Positions 25,951-33,934 of a stretch of DNA of 64,000 bases are shown in pieces. Both the position numbers and the translations under genes were made by a program. The stretch lies in NCBI GenBank assembly GCA_945901045.1, contig CAMDKK010000002.1, forward strand, positions 59,785-123,784. Direction: 5' to 3'. The notes under the pieces were generated by a model. The model did not search any database, was not told the origin of the DNA, and saw only the letters and a list, made by a program, of their open reading frames with translations. The DNA comes from Limnohabitans sp. Rim8. Its GTDB lineage: Bacteria > Pseudomonadota > Gammaproteobacteria > Burkholderiales > Burkholderiaceae_C. The stretch's first letter is position 1. Each line of letters starts with the position of its first letter.

Positions 25951-25984
25951 CGCAAAAAGCCAACCTTCGGGTTGGCTTTTTGCG
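25951..25984. terminator. Strong, possibly bidirectional terminator
   Basis: Perfect 15-bp arms CGCAAAAAGCCAACC and GGTTGGCTTTTTGCG around a TTCG tetraloop. The T-rich 3' arm after the GC stem makes it a good intrinsic terminator for the repeat-protein gene. The A run at the 5' side would let it work on the other strand too. Confidence 0.92.
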
Positions 25985-25985
25985 T

Positions 25986-26003
25986 TTGGCACTGTAATTG
26001 CTA
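25986..26003 (+). promoter_or_regulatory. Sigma-54 promoter of the TPR/flagellin 2 unit
   Basis: TTGGCACTGTAATTGCTA: TGGCAC, five bases, TTGCT, correct -24/-12 spacing. It starts immediately after the preceding terminator and lies about 60 bp before the ATG at 26066. Confidence 0.8.
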
Positions 26004-26065
26004 AGTAAATGCTAAGTTCATTAGCAGAAGTTGCTATATTGAATCCCTACACAGTGGAGTTTCCC

Positions 26066-26533
26066 ATGCACCCCTACGTTTCCCAAGCCCTGCTCGCCGT
26101 TCAAAAGGAGCAGTTGTTGCAAGAGGCCGATGTGGCTCATTTTTCGCCCACCGATTTCCGACACGGCATTCAGTGGCTTCTGTCAGAAAATCAAGACGAT
26201 TTGGCCCAGGCCCTGGCCGATGCAGGCCTGAGCCTGCACCCGCACAACCAAGAAGTGCTGGCCATGGCCGGTTTGCTGGCCATGACCCGCGAAGACTGGC
26301 CCCTGGCCGTCGAGTTGCTGCAAGATTTGTATGCCGTCCAAGGCGATCAAACCCAACCCATGACCTACCAAATGCTGGCACGGGCCCATTTTTGCAATCT
26401 GCAACGCGCCGAAGCCGTTCAGGTGCTGACGGCGGCCCTGCTGGCCTGGCCCGAAGACGCGATGCTGCGCGAAGAACTCAGCTGCCTCGGCCCTGAGTTC
26501 AATTTCCCCGGCACCTCCAATCTGCACCACTGA
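26066..26533 (+). CDS. Tetratricopeptide-like protein upstream of flagellin 2
   Basis: 155 residues from the ATG at 26066 (SD GGAG). It is all-helical, with TPR-like pairs: IQWLLSENQDDLAQALADAGLSLHPHN, QEVLAMAGLLAMTREDWPLAVELLQDLYAVQ, YQMLARAHFCNLQRAEAVQVLTAALLAWPED. The fold recalls type III secretion chaperones of the YscG/LcrH kind. Lying between a sigma-54 promoter and a flagellin gene, it may be a chaperone for flagellin 2 or a repeat protein. No named family recognised. Confidence 0.65.
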   Translation: MHPYVSQALLAVQKEQLLQEADVAHFSPTDFRHGIQWLLSENQDDLAQALADAGLSLHPHNQEVLAMAGLLAMTREDWPLAVELLQDLYAVQGDQTQPMTYQMLARAHFCNLQRAEAVQVLTAALLAWPEDAMLREELSCLGPEFNFPGTSNLHH

Positions 26534-26543
26534 AGCAGCGGCA

Positions 26544-26567
26544 AAGCTTTGCCGCACGGCAAAGCTT
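26544..26567. terminator. Hairpin between the TPR gene and flagellin 2
   Basis: Perfect 11-bp arms AAGCTTTGCCG and CGGCAAAGCTT around a 2-base loop, 10 bp after the TPR-gene stop. There is no following T run, so it may be an attenuating or mRNA-processing hairpin rather than a full terminator. Confidence 0.5.
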
Positions 26568-26628
26568 GTCCCTTTGGCCATCCCCCTGCTATTCTGTTAG
26601 CCTGTTCAGCACCCTATTGGATCTTGCT

Positions 26629-28236
26629 ATGACTGTGATCAACACCAACATCAAAGCGCTCTACACCGAGAACTCTTTGCAAGAAGCACAGCGCGCGTCC
26701 TTGGTCGCTTCAAAGCAACTGGCCACAGGCAAACGGATCAACTCGTCCATGGACGACCCCGCCGGCATGGCGGTGGTGACCCGGATGACGCAAAACATCA
26801 AGAGTTTGCAACAAGCCAACTTGAACGCGGGTTACGGCATTTCTTTGATCCAAACGGCCGACGCCTCATTGGCCAGCATAACGACCATGCTGCAGCGCAT
26901 GAGCGAATTGGCCCTGCAAGCCCAAAACGGCACCATGACTGATTTGCAGCGCAGCTCTTTGGACAATGAGTTTCAACAAATCACCGCTGAGATTGTGCGC
27001 ACCTCCCTCACCACTTCGTGGAACGGCGCCCCGATTCTGAGTGGCGATGCGGGCACTCAGGTGGGTCAGCCCAAGTTCACCGGCGAGGCGCGCGCCATCG
27101 TTGCCGTCGCAGGCACGCCGATCGCTTTGGGTGCTTCTGACTTGAAGATTACCAACAGTTCGGGCGTGGCCTTTGCGATTCCTGCATCGAGCACCACACC
27201 GGACACGGTGAGCATGGCCAGCACACTCGTGACCTCCAGCAGCCCCAGCGCCAGTGCCATCGCCATTGCGAAAGCCATCAATACGCAAACAGCCTCGACC
27301 GGGGTGGTGGCCACGCCCCATGCGGCACAGATTGATGGCCTGAAAACCACCATAGACAGCACAGCAGACGTGCAAACCAATTTGTTTGTCAATGGCGAAA
27401 GGGTTATCTTGACCTTGGGCAAAGACCAAACCCCCGCAGAACGCCGCGCCTACGTTGTGCAAACCATCAACTCAGGCGTCGCGCAGCATGGCGTGACGGC
27501 CGAAGACTCCGGTTTGGGAGGCCTGACGCTGAAAACCCCCGATGGCCGCAACCTCTCGGTTTGGTACGACAACACGGTTGCCGATGCCTCTGATTTTGGC
27601 TTGGGCTCTGACGCCACCATCTCTGCAGATGTCAGCGGCGTGACGGGCATGAGCACTGCCAATTCCGTTTTAACAACGGGTGTGCCGGCCAGCACTTTGT
27701 ACGGTACGGTGTCCATGACTTCCGACACCACTTTTTCCTTGGCGAACGGCAACACGGCACCGGCCATAGGCAACTTTACAGCGCTCATGCTGGAATCCGG
27801 AACCTACAAAGCCCAAAAAATCAGCCGTCTTGACTTTCAAGTGGGCGCACAAGCCAACCAAATCATATCCATCGAGCTGGCTGATTTTGGCAAAGAGGGC
27901 CCTATCACCGGCAGCGTCACCAGCGACACGGCGCCGGTGCACGTGTCCACTGTCGAGTTGGCCAAGAACGCCAGCATTCAAATCGCCATTGCCGCCGAAG
28001 CAGTGTCCAAAGCCCGCGCTTCGATGGGCGCCATCATCAACCGGCTGCAAGATGTGGCCGACAATTTGACCAGCGCCACGACCAACGAAATTTCCTCCCG
28101 CAGCGAGATCGAAGACTCGGACTACGCCGCGGCCAGTACCGAGTTGTCACGCACCACCATCTTGCAACAAGCCGCCACCGCGATCTTGGCCCAAGCCAAT
28201 ACCGACATGCAAACGGTCATGAAATTGCTGCAGTAA
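26629..28236 (+). CDS. Flagellin 2, long and divergent
   Basis: 535 residues from the ATG at 26629 (MTVINTNIKALYTENSLQEAQRASLVASKQLATGKRINSSMDDPAGMAVVTRM). The N-terminal D0/D1 domain is recognisable but diverged, and IQTADASLASITTMLQRMSELALQAQNGT is conserved. The C-terminus is SRSEIEDSDYAAASTELSRTTILQQAATAILAQANTDMQTVMKLLQ. The central domain of about 300 residues is absent from flagellin 1. There is no FliA site directly before it; it appears to depend on the sigma-54 promoter before the TPR gene. That suggests an earlier-expressed filament component, as with the sigma-54 flaA of Vibrio. Confidence 0.92.
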   Translation: MTVINTNIKALYTENSLQEAQRASLVASKQLATGKRINSSMDDPAGMAVVTRMTQNIKSLQQANLNAGYGISLIQTADASLASITTMLQRMSELALQAQNGTMTDLQRSSLDNEFQQITAEIVRTSLTTSWNGAPILSGDAGTQVGQPKFTGEARAIVAVAGTPIALGASDLKITNSSGVAFAIPASSTTPDTVSMASTLVTSSSPSASAIAIAKAINTQTASTGVVATPHAAQIDGLKTTIDSTADVQTNLFVNGERVILTLGKDQTPAERRAYVVQTINSGVAQHGVTAEDSGLGGLTLKTPDGRNLSVWYDNTVADASDFGLGSDATISADVSGVTGMSTANSVLTTGVPASTLYGTVSMTSDTTFSLANGNTAPAIGNFTALMLESGTYKAQKISRLDFQVGAQANQIISIELADFGKEGPITGSVTSDTAPVHVSTVELAKNASIQIAIAAEAVSKARASMGAIINRLQDVADNLTSATTNEISSRSEIEDSDYAAASTELSRTTILQQAATAILAQANTDMQTVMKLLQ

Positions 28237-28439
28237 TGACGCAGGGTCCCAATTGCTTCAAGTGCCAGCACTTTGCCATCAGCTGGCAGCCCAGCATGCC
28301 CTACGCCTGCAGGTTGCTCGGCTTCAAGTCCAAGGCCCTCCCCGCCATCGAAGTCCTGCGCATCGACGGCCGCGTCTGTCAGGGCTACACGGCCAAACCA
28401 CTTAAAAGCGCATCTAAAAAGCTCGATTTGAGAGCTTGA
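28236..28439 (+). CDS. Small Cys-rich protein coupled to flagellin 2
   Basis: 67 residues, starting on the last base of the flagellin stop codon (TAATG), so translation is probably coupled. Sequence features: CFKCQHF near the N-terminus, PYACRLLGFKSKALPAIEVL in the middle and GRVCQGY, giving four cysteines (residues 7, 10, 25, 48) that could hold a zinc ion or iron-sulphur cluster. No signal peptide. I do not recognise a named family. The coupling hints at a role in flagellin 2 expression, but this is inferred from position only. Confidence 0.7.
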   Translation: MTQGPNCFKCQHFAISWQPSMPYACRLLGFKSKALPAIEVLRIDGRVCQGYTAKPLKSASKKLDLRA

Positions 28440-28463
28440 TGATTTCTTAAAAACTCATATATT

Positions 28464-28730
28464 TTATTTTTTAGCATTCAAGTCCGCCATGAGGCTGTCT
28501 AGATTTGCAAAAGCTTTACCTTTTCCTGCTTCAAGCTCTGCAATGGCTTTTTGGGTCTTTCGATTAGGCGCTTTGATTTCAAAAGGCAGTTTTCTTTCAT
28601 CGGCCACTCTCAACATGAGAAGTCGTATGGCATCTGAAACAGACAATCCCATTGCTTCCAATGCGCTTGTCGCTCTCTCTTTTGTCAATGCATCTATTCG
28701 AGCTCTGACATAGGTATCTGCAATGCTCAT
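28464..28730 (-). CDS. RelB/DinJ family antitoxin, orphan
   Basis: 88 residues, ribbon-helix-helix antitoxin of the RelB/DinJ type: YVRARIDALTKERATSALEAMGLSVSDAIRLLMLRVADERKLPFEI at the N-terminus and a C-terminal toxin-binding helix. The expected YafQ/RelE toxin gene should follow on the - strand, but only 24 bp separate it from the convergent Cys-rich gene, so no toxin is present. A 7-bp-armed inverted repeat (28762-28784) upstream may be its operator. Confidence 0.85.
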   Translation of the reverse strand: MSIADTYVRARIDALTKERATSALEAMGLSVSDAIRLLMLRVADERKLPFEIKAPNRKTQKAIAELEAGKGKAFANLDSLMADLNAKK

Positions 28731-28761
28731 AGGGACTTTCCAATTAATTGATCTGTCAAAA

Positions 28762-28784
28762 TTGTAGTCGCATTAGAACTACAA
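28762..28784. promoter_or_regulatory. Likely operator of the RelB/DinJ antitoxin gene
   Basis: TTGTAGT and ACTACAA arms separated by 9 bases, about 32 bp upstream of the antitoxin start, where antitoxin dimers normally bind. Confidence 0.5.
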
Positions 28785-28864
28785 ATCAAGTCAACTGGGC
28801 CCGTCAACCAGGCCCGTTACGGATCAAGCCCGATGGTGTTGAATTGTCAGCGCACCCCTTTTGT

Positions 28865-28962
28865 TGTCATCCCGGGCGAAGACCCGGGATCCAAAGTGCA
28901 GCATTACCCTTTGCAAAGGCCAAATGCTCGTAAGGGATCCCGGGTCAAGCCCGAGATGACCA
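28865..28962. repeat. MITE-like element with long inverted ends
   Basis: The left end TGTCATCCCGGGCGAAGACC(CGGGATCC) and right end (GGATCCCGG)GTCAAGCCCGAGATGACC are inverted copies of about 28 bp with a few mismatches, around roughly 42 bp that itself contains GCATT/AATGC and CTTTGCAAAG pairings. No coding potential. It resembles the TCATCCCGGG-type dispersed repeats of proteobacterial genomes. The stretch 28963-29117 holds no gene that I can support. Confidence 0.65.
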
Positions 28963-29117
28963 AAATAGCAGATCCAACCCTACAAAGCAGACTTCACAGG
29001 TCCGGATCAATAGTGCTTCTGACACCTGTGCTTCGGGCCCCTGTCGGAATCTCGACCATTGCCGCTGCGGTTTGCCGCTTTTGTCACCTTGACGCATTCT
29101 TAGGTTCTCTGTTTTAC

Positions 29118-29135
29118 GTGGCACGGCCATTGCTT
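29118..29135 (+). promoter_or_regulatory. Sigma-54 promoter of the flagellar activator gene
   Basis: GTGGCACGGCCATTGCTT: TGGCAC, five bases, TTGCT, correct spacing. A perfect TGGCAA-TAAC-TTGCCA palindrome (29142-29157) lies immediately downstream and could overlap the transcription start. Confidence 0.8.
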
Positions 29136-29163
29136 ACCTCTCTGGCAATAACTTGCCACTTCC

Positions 29164-30687
29164 ATGACACAGAGAACGTACAGCATGAGCTCATTCAACA
29201 CCGCGCAACACGCATTGTGGTTGGACCCTGTCCAGCCGCTTGCCGCGCCTGAGCATGCGCAATTGGCCCTGATCGGTTTATCGGTTCACCGTTTGCACAC
29301 GCTAGAAGACATTCAAAAACAACTCACCGACGCCGACTGGGTGGTCGTGCGGCTGGACGCCAGCCTGGAGCGGTTGCAATCGATCATGGCTTTACAAGTA
29401 CAAGCCAATATCAAGGTGCCGGTGATTTGCCGAGTGGACCGTCAGCATTTGTCTTTGGCGGTTCAAGCCATGCGCATGGGCGCTCACCATGTGTTGGCTG
29501 CCGACGAATGGACCGTGCCCGCATGGAAAGCAGCGCTGCACAAGCCCGATCAAAAAAATATGACTGCCGTGGCTGCCGCGCACCCACCGGCGCCCCAGCG
29601 CAGCGTGGTGTATGTGGACCCGGCGAGTCGGCATTTGTTGGCCTTGGCTCAGCGTGTGGCCAAAGCCCAAGTCACCGCCTTGATTGAAGGCCCAACCGGG
29701 GCCGGTAAAGAGGTTCTGGCCCGTGTGTTGCACGAATCTTCGGCCCGCGCCAAGGGGCCCTTTGTGGGGCTGAACTGCGCCGCATTGCCAGAGCAACTGA
29801 TTGACGACATGTTGTTTGGTCACGAAAAAGGCGCCTTTACCGGCGCGCACAAAGAATTCAAAGGTTTGTTTGAGCAGGCCCAAGGCGGCACCTTGTTCTT
29901 GGATGAGATTGGCGAAATGCCGATGCACTTGCAGGCCAAGTTGTTGCGCGTTTTGCAAGAGCGCCAACTCACACGCCTGGGCGCTGAGCGCTGCGTGACG
30001 GTGGATGTGCGCGTGGTGGCCGCCACCAACAAAGATTTGCGCCAGGCGATTGTGGCGCGCGAGTTCCGTGAGGATTTGTATTTCCGGATCAGCACTTTCA
30101 AGTTGCGGGTGCCCGCTTTGCGCGACCGCCCGGGCGACATCATGCCTTTGGTGGCGCAGTTGTTGGTGCGCCATGCCAAAGACGAATCATTTACCGTCTC
30201 TGCCCAAGCCCAATCCATGCTCCTCGGTTATGGCTGGCCGGGCAATGTGCGTGAGCTTGAAAACGTGGTGCAACGCGCCGTGGTGCTTTGCGCAGATGGG
30301 CATATTGACACCTGCCATCTGATGTTTGATGACGCATATGACGCTTACGACGGGTACGACAACAACGCACCAACCCAGCCCGCCTTGGCTGCACGACACG
30401 ACACGCCGAGTGTGAACACCGGTTTTGTGCCTGAGCCTGACTCAACTGAAGAGTTGTGTGACGATGAGGTCACGGCGCTCATGCAGTACCCGTCTGCAGC
30501 AGGGGCGGGGCATCTGCACACGGCGGTCAAGAGCAACGAGCATCAGTTGATCATGGCAGCGATTCAAAACACCGAAAGCCGCATCGAAGCGGCCCGCCAA
30601 TTGGGCATCAGCCCGCGCACATTGCGCTACAAATTAGCCAAGCTCAAAGGGGGCAGTGACATGCCTTCGATGGCCTTGGCACGTTGA
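29164..30687 (+). CDS. FleQ/FlrC-like sigma-54-dependent flagellar activator
   Basis: 507 residues from the ATG at 29164, or 500 from the ATG at 29185. An N-terminal receiver-like domain (about 1-130, without an obvious phosphoacceptor Asp) precedes an AAA+ domain with GPTGAGKE (Walker A), GAFTGA, GGTLFLDEIGE (Walker B) and WPGNVREL. After a variable acidic linker comes a Fis-type HTH: QNTESRIEAARQLGISPRTLRYKLAKLK. It is preceded by a sigma-54 promoter and followed 13 bp later by fliE, so it heads the fliEFGHIJ operon and may respond to another activator or itself. FleQ, FlrC and FleR are alternatives that sequence alone does not separate. Confidence 0.88.
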   Translation: MTQRTYSMSSFNTAQHALWLDPVQPLAAPEHAQLALIGLSVHRLHTLEDIQKQLTDADWVVVRLDASLERLQSIMALQVQANIKVPVICRVDRQHLSLAVQAMRMGAHHVLAADEWTVPAWKAALHKPDQKNMTAVAAAHPPAPQRSVVYVDPASRHLLALAQRVAKAQVTALIEGPTGAGKEVLARVLHESSARAKGPFVGLNCAALPEQLIDDMLFGHEKGAFTGAHKEFKGLFEQAQGGTLFLDEIGEMPMHLQAKLLRVLQERQLTRLGAERCVTVDVRVVAATNKDLRQAIVAREFREDLYFRISTFKLRVPALRDRPGDIMPLVAQLLVRHAKDESFTVSAQAQSMLLGYGWPGNVRELENVVQRAVVLCADGHIDTCHLMFDDAYDAYDGYDNNAPTQPALAARHDTPSVNTGFVPEPDSTEELCDDEVTALMQYPSAAGAGHLHTAVKSNEHQLIMAAIQNTESRIEAARQLGISPRTLRYKLAKLKGGSDMPSMALAR

Positions 30688-30700
30688 CCTGGAGCCTTTC

Positions 30701-31045
30701 ATGATCGACAAAATCACCTCTCAAGCCAACATAACCTCGATGCTGCAAACGCTGCGGGCCTACCAGTCCGAAGCGGGTGGCGGCATGGGCTTGCCCGCCG
30801 TTGACAAAGAAAAAGCGGTTCCTAAAACAGATTTTGGCGACCTGATTCGGCAGACGATTGACAACGTCAATGAAAAGCAAAAAACGGCCAAAGATCTCGA
30901 AACCGCCTACATGCGCGGCGAGCCCGTGCCCCTGACCGATGTGGTCCTGGCCATGCAAAAGTCTTCCCTGTCCTTTGAAGCGACCTTGCAGGTGCGCAAC
31001 AAAGTGCTCAAGGCCTATGAAGACATTTTGAACATGCCTGTTTGA
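30701..31045 (+). CDS. fliE: FliE, MS-ring/rod junction protein
   Basis: 114 residues from the ATG at 30701 (SD GGAG). The C-terminal half is typical: TDFGDLIRQTIDNVNEKQKTAKDLETAYMRGEPVPLTDVVLAMQKSSLSFEATLQVRNKVLKAYEDILNMPV. FliE links the FliF ring to the proximal rod and must be exported before it. It begins the fliEFGHIJ run. Confidence 0.95.
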   Translation: MIDKITSQANITSMLQTLRAYQSEAGGGMGLPAVDKEKAVPKTDFGDLIRQTIDNVNEKQKTAKDLETAYMRGEPVPLTDVVLAMQKSSLSFEATLQVRNKVLKAYEDILNMPV

Positions 31046-31068
31046 TGCTGGCCTGAAAGAAACCGACC

Positions 31069-32883
31069 ATGGCTACTGCAGCAGCAAGCTTTCAACCCAA
31101 TAATTTTGCCAACGTACCCAACGTCGGCGGCAACGCTGCGGGCGGCGCGTTGACCACGGGCGGTCCGGGCACAGGCTTGAGCACCAATGACGGCATGGCC
31201 TCTTTGCCCGCAGGTGTTTTGGGACCCTTGCAGCAAATGCTGCAACAACCCGGCATGAAAAAAGCCATGCCCTTTGTGTTGATGGGTTTTGCGCTGCTGG
31301 CCTTCATCATCATTTATTTGACGATGAATGTACCGAACTACCGCCCCATCATGCCGGGCATGAACGAGGCAGATCAGCAAACCGCTTTCGAAGCGCTTAA
31401 ACAATCCGACTTCAAACCGGTGCTGGACTCGGGCACAGGACAAATCACGGTGCCGACCAACAAATACCATGAAGCGCGGATTTTCTTGGCCTCCAAAGGC
31501 CTGCCTAAAACCAGCAACACCGGTATTGACTCACTCAAAGACCAATCGGCCATGACCACCAGCCAGTTCATGGAGCAGGTGCGCTACACCGCTGCCATGG
31601 AGCAGGAGTTGGCGCGCAGCATCACCCAAATTGACTCGATTCATTCGGCCCGCGTGCACCTGGCCATGCCCAAACAGTCGGTTTTTGTGCGCGACCGCAC
31701 GCCGCCCAAAGCGTCGGTGGTGGTCACGCCTTTTCCGGGGCGTTTTGTCAGCCCGACGCAAGTTCAGGCCATGGTTCACTTGGTCGCGTCCAGCGTGCCT
31801 TTGATGTCCACCGAAAACGTCACCATTGTGGACAACCAAGGCAAACTGATCACCGACACGAACGCTGAATCGGCTTTGGGCTTGACCTCCGCACAAACCC
31901 AGCACAAACAAAAAATGGAAGATGTGTACCGCCAGCGTGTGGTGCAAATTCTGGCGCCCATCGTGGGCGATGCGAATGTGCGCTCGCAAGTGAACATGTC
32001 GCTCGACTTTACCCAGACCGAAACCACCACCGAAGATTTTGACAACCGCAAAGAAGGCCCCAAGACCCGCTCTGAAGCCCTGAGCGAAGACAAAAATACC
32101 TTGAAAGATTCAACCGGCGTTCCGGGTGCTTTGTCCAACACACCGCCTGTCGCGCCCACCGCCAACCCCGCATCGACAGCCGCGGGCGACAAGACGACGT
32201 CAACCAACCGCACCACCCGCAACTTTGAGCTCGACCGCTCAGTGCGTTACGTCAAAACCGCGACTGGCACGGTCGAGCGCTTGAGTGTGGCGGTGGTCAT
32301 CAATGAACGCCCCCCGCAGACCAAGAACGAAAAGGGCGAGCCGATGGACCCTAAACCCAACCCCTATACCGAAGAAGAAGTCACGCGCATGCAAAGTCTG
32401 GTGCGCGGCGTGGTGGGCTTTAACGAAGCACGTGGTGACGTGGTGGCCGTGGTGCAAGCCAAGTTCGAGCCCGAGCTAGTGATTGACATGAGCGTGCCTT
32501 GGTACAAAGACGAAGTGGTGGTGAACAACCTCAAAACCGGTTTGCTGGGCTTGCTGTTTGTGGCGTTCATCATGATGGTGATTCGCCCTGCGGTGATGCA
32601 TTTCATGCCCCCACCGCCGCCGCCCGTGGACCCTGCCTTGGCTGCAGCTGTGTTGGCCGACGGCGAGTTGAGCGAAGCCGACAAGAAGGCCTTGCAAGAA
32701 GGTGGCGCCGAGAGCATGGAAGAACTCAAGGCCAAGATGATGCCCAAAAAGTCGAATATTTCTGCCGAAATGCTGGACACCGCCAACACCTACGACGACA
32801 AAGTGGCACTCGTGCGTATCATTGTGGCTGACGACGCTGCCCGCGTTGCCAGCGTGCTCAAAAACATGATCAAATCAACTTGA
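31069..32883 (+). CDS. fliF: FliF, MS-ring protein
   Basis: 604 residues. An N-terminal linker leads to the first membrane helix (PFVLMGFALLAFIIIYLTM, about 66-86), then ring-building motifs: NYRPIMPGMNEADQQTAFEAL, EARIFLASKGLPKTSNTG, RYTAAMEQELARSITQIDSIHSARVHLAMPKQSVFVRD, and a second helix (GLLGLLFVAFIMMVIRPAVM) near residue 490. The C-terminal tail (MLDTANTYDDKVALVRIIVADDAARVASVLKNMI) binds FliG, encoded next. The start before MATAAASFQ fits the operon spacing. Confidence 0.95.
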   Translation: MATAAASFQPNNFANVPNVGGNAAGGALTTGGPGTGLSTNDGMASLPAGVLGPLQQMLQQPGMKKAMPFVLMGFALLAFIIIYLTMNVPNYRPIMPGMNEADQQTAFEALKQSDFKPVLDSGTGQITVPTNKYHEARIFLASKGLPKTSNTGIDSLKDQSAMTTSQFMEQVRYTAAMEQELARSITQIDSIHSARVHLAMPKQSVFVRDRTPPKASVVVTPFPGRFVSPTQVQAMVHLVASSVPLMSTENVTIVDNQGKLITDTNAESALGLTSAQTQHKQKMEDVYRQRVVQILAPIVGDANVRSQVNMSLDFTQTETTTEDFDNRKEGPKTRSEALSEDKNTLKDSTGVPGALSNTPPVAPTANPASTAAGDKTTSTNRTTRNFELDRSVRYVKTATGTVERLSVAVVINERPPQTKNEKGEPMDPKPNPYTEEEVTRMQSLVRGVVGFNEARGDVVAVVQAKFEPELVIDMSVPWYKDEVVVNNLKTGLLGLLFVAFIMMVIRPAVMHFMPPPPPPVDPALAAAVLADGELSEADKKALQEGGAESMEELKAKMMPKKSNISAEMLDTANTYDDKVALVRIIVADDAARVASVLKNMIKST

Positions 32884-32887
32884 TACC

Positions 32888-33934
32888 ATGGCTACAGAAA
32901 TCGTTGAAGACACCGCCAAAGCCGAAGCCCTGCGCGTCGAAATGAGCGCCATGACCGGCTCCCAGCGGGCTGCGGTGTTGATGCTGCTGCTCGGCGAGCA
33001 ACAAGCCTCTGAAATTGTGAGATTTTTAGACCCCAAAGAAGTGCAAGCCTTGGGCGCTGCCATGGTCTCGGTGGCCGAGCTGTCACAAGAAGCGGTCAAC
33101 CAGGTGTTGGACGATTTTGTGATGACCATCAAAAAACAAACCAGCATTGGTTTGGGCACCACCGAATACGTCGAAAAAGTTTTCAAACGGGCCTTGGGCG
33201 ACGACAAAGCCGCTTCGGTCTTGGGCCGCATCATGCCGGGCCAAAGCACCAAGGGCTTGGACATTTTGCAATGGATGGACGCACGCTCGATTGCCGACAT
33301 GATTCGCAGCGAGCACCCCCAGGTGTGCGCGATCATCTTGTCGGTTCTTGAACATGAAGTCGCGGCCGACGTGTTGCTGTTCTTGCCTGAAGAAATTCGT
33401 TCCGAAGTGATTCAGCGGGTGGCCAGCCTGGAGACGGTGCAACCGTCGGCCATGGCCGAGCTGGAAGCGATCATGAAAAAACAATTCTCGACCAGCTCGA
33501 GCGCTGCTTCGTCGAGTTTTGGCGGCATCAAAGCCGCCGCCAAGATCATGAACTCCACCAAAACCGCGCTGGAAGCGCAGGTCATGGGTGGCCTGGAAAA
33601 GCTCGACGCCGATCTGATGATGAAGATCCAGGACAATATGTTCACCTTCGACAATTTGTTGAGTGTGGACAGCAAAGGTATTCAGGTGCTGATGCGCAAC
33701 GTCGAACCCGATATGCTGATGATTGCCTTGAAGGGCGCCAACGAAGAGGTTCGCGGCAAATTCTTGGAGAACATGTCAACACGTGCACGGGGCATGTTTG
33801 TCGACGATATGAATGCCAAAGGTCTCCTTCGGATTGCCGATGTGGAAGACGCCCAAAAAACCATTATGCGGATTGCGCGCAAGCTGTCAGACTCAGGAGA
33901 TCTGGTCTTAGGCGGAGGCGCCGATTTTGTCTGA
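32888..33934 (+). CDS. fliG: FliG, motor switch protein
   Basis: 348 residues. FliG-N: MTGSQRAAVLMLLLGEQQASEIVRFLDPKEVQALGAAM; middle domain: MIRSEHPQVCAIILSVLEHEVAADVLLFLPEEIRSEVIQRVASLETV including the EHPQ motif; C-terminal torque domain: MFTFDNLLSVDSKGIQVLMRNVEPDMLMIALKGANEEVRGKFLENMSTRA. It sits on FliF and contacts the stator. Its stop overlaps the TTG start of fliH. Confidence 0.96.
   Translation: MATEIVEDTAKAEALRVEMSAMTGSQRAAVLMLLLGEQQASEIVRFLDPKEVQALGAAMVSVAELSQEAVNQVLDDFVMTIKKQTSIGLGTTEYVEKVFKRALGDDKAASVLGRIMPGQSTKGLDILQWMDARSIADMIRSEHPQVCAIILSVLEHEVAADVLLFLPEEIRSEVIQRVASLETVQPSAMAELEAIMKKQFSTSSSAASSSFGGIKAAAKIMNSTKTALEAQVMGGLEKLDADLMMKIQDNMFTFDNLLSVDSKGIQVLMRNVEPDMLMIALKGANEEVRGKFLENMSTRARGMFVDDMNAKGLLRIADVEDAQKTIMRIARKLSDSGDLVLGGGADFV

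Noticed and set aside
29142-29157. Second sigma-54 promoter (TGGCAATAACTTGCCA)
   Set aside because: The GG-to-GC spacing is 9 instead of 10; it is better seen as a short palindrome.
30670-30700. Sigma-54 promoter before fliE (TTGGCACGTTGACC)
   Set aside because: The -24 half is good but no TTGC follows at the right distance; fliE is probably read from the activator promoter.
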